The notes below the pieces were generated by a model, which saw nothing but the letters and a program-made list of their open reading frames with translations, did no database searches and was not told the DNA's origin. From the NCBI RefSeq assembly GCF_024158745.1, contig NZ_JAMZAW010000043.1, positions 1-33,260 of the forward strand: DNA of 33,260 nt, in the 5' to 3' direction. This document shows positions 33,160-33,260 of this stretch, in pieces (positions within the stretch are counted from its first letter, which is position 1; each line of letters opens with the position of its first letter). The position numbers and the translations under genes are program-made. Source of the stretch: Paenibacillus tyrphae (GTDB lineage Bacteria; Bacillota; Bacilli; Paenibacillales; NBRC-103111).

Positions 33160-33260
33160 TCCTATTTGCCTGTAAAGATGATTTTGATTGGCAACAGGAT
33201 GAAATTAATAAAGTTAATTTGATCGAAATTGTTGAAGAAAAAGAACAACGTGGGGAGATT
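33159..33260 (+). CDS. Partial frame running off the right edge
   Basis: From about 33159 a different frame reads FLFACKDDFDWQQDEINKVN and on to the last base without a stop. It is acidic and Lys/Glu-rich like a normal AT-rich gene, whereas the transposase frame ends in a stop 38 bases before the edge. It is probably the body of another gene joined to the transposase remnant. Start and identity cannot be given from this window. Confidence 0.3.

Overview
The window looks like a chromosomal stretch of a Gram-positive, Paenibacillus-like member of the Bacillales. The grounds are strong GGAGG-type ribosome binding sites, sigma-A promoters, a membrane-anchored YesN/AraC regulator paired with lipoprotein sugar-binding proteins, remains of a surface protein with S-layer homology (SLH) domains, and a WapA-like RHS toxin locus. 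Base composition is a patchwork. About 2.5-19.7 kb and 20.65-22.26 kb are GC-rich. The left edge, a patch at 19.74-20.65 kb and everything after 22.26 kb are AT-rich, which suggests transfer.

Left end (1-2.2 kb): the C-terminal part of a Rad50/SMC-like ATPase with a terminator, then the wreck of an SLH surface-protein gene whose middle part lies in the opposite orientation to its flanks. Next (2.3-5.4 kb) come a PHP-family (HisJ-like) phosphatase, an MgtC/SapB-type membrane protein and a calcineurin-like phosphoesterase. They have a good promoter in front and a strong terminator behind.

Core (5.4-17.4 kb): a sugar uptake and catabolism cluster, all on the plus strand. It holds a membrane-bound AraC-type regulator, two lipoprotein substrate-binding proteins, two ABC permeases, a TIM-barrel isomerase/epimerase, a Gfo/Idh/MocA dehydrogenase, NanE (N-acetylmannosamine-6-phosphate 2-epimerase) and a DUF4127 protein. 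No ATPase gene and no NanA, NanK, NagA or NagB gene is present. The system therefore probably borrows a shared MsmX-type ATPase and handles an amino sugar by a route that cannot be read fully from this cluster.

Minus-strand block (17.4-22.3 kb): a DinB-like protein, a stand-alone caspase/CHAT-like cysteine-protease-fold protein, a coiled-coil protein, an N-terminally truncated Gfo/Idh/MocA remnant directly behind a cupin gene, a SAM-dependent methyltransferase, and a membrane protein whose 5' end is lost where the AT-rich segment begins.

AT-rich accessory segment (22.3-33.26 kb): a two-gene RHS polymorphic toxin locus. The first gene (signal peptide, fibronectin type III repeats, a short YD-like tail) is broken by one extra A. 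The second encodes an intact 1873-residue RHS protein with a Hint (intein-like) protease domain and a small C-terminal toxin, and overlaps the likely immunity gene by 4 bp. A divergent XRE repressor/serine recombinase pair follows, with a clear operator and promoter. The right end carries a decayed IS110-family transposase. Upstream of it lie two tandem stem-loops that share sequence and show compensatory base changes. The architecture and position fit a bridge RNA, the guide RNA of IS110 elements, and this is the most interesting signal in the window.
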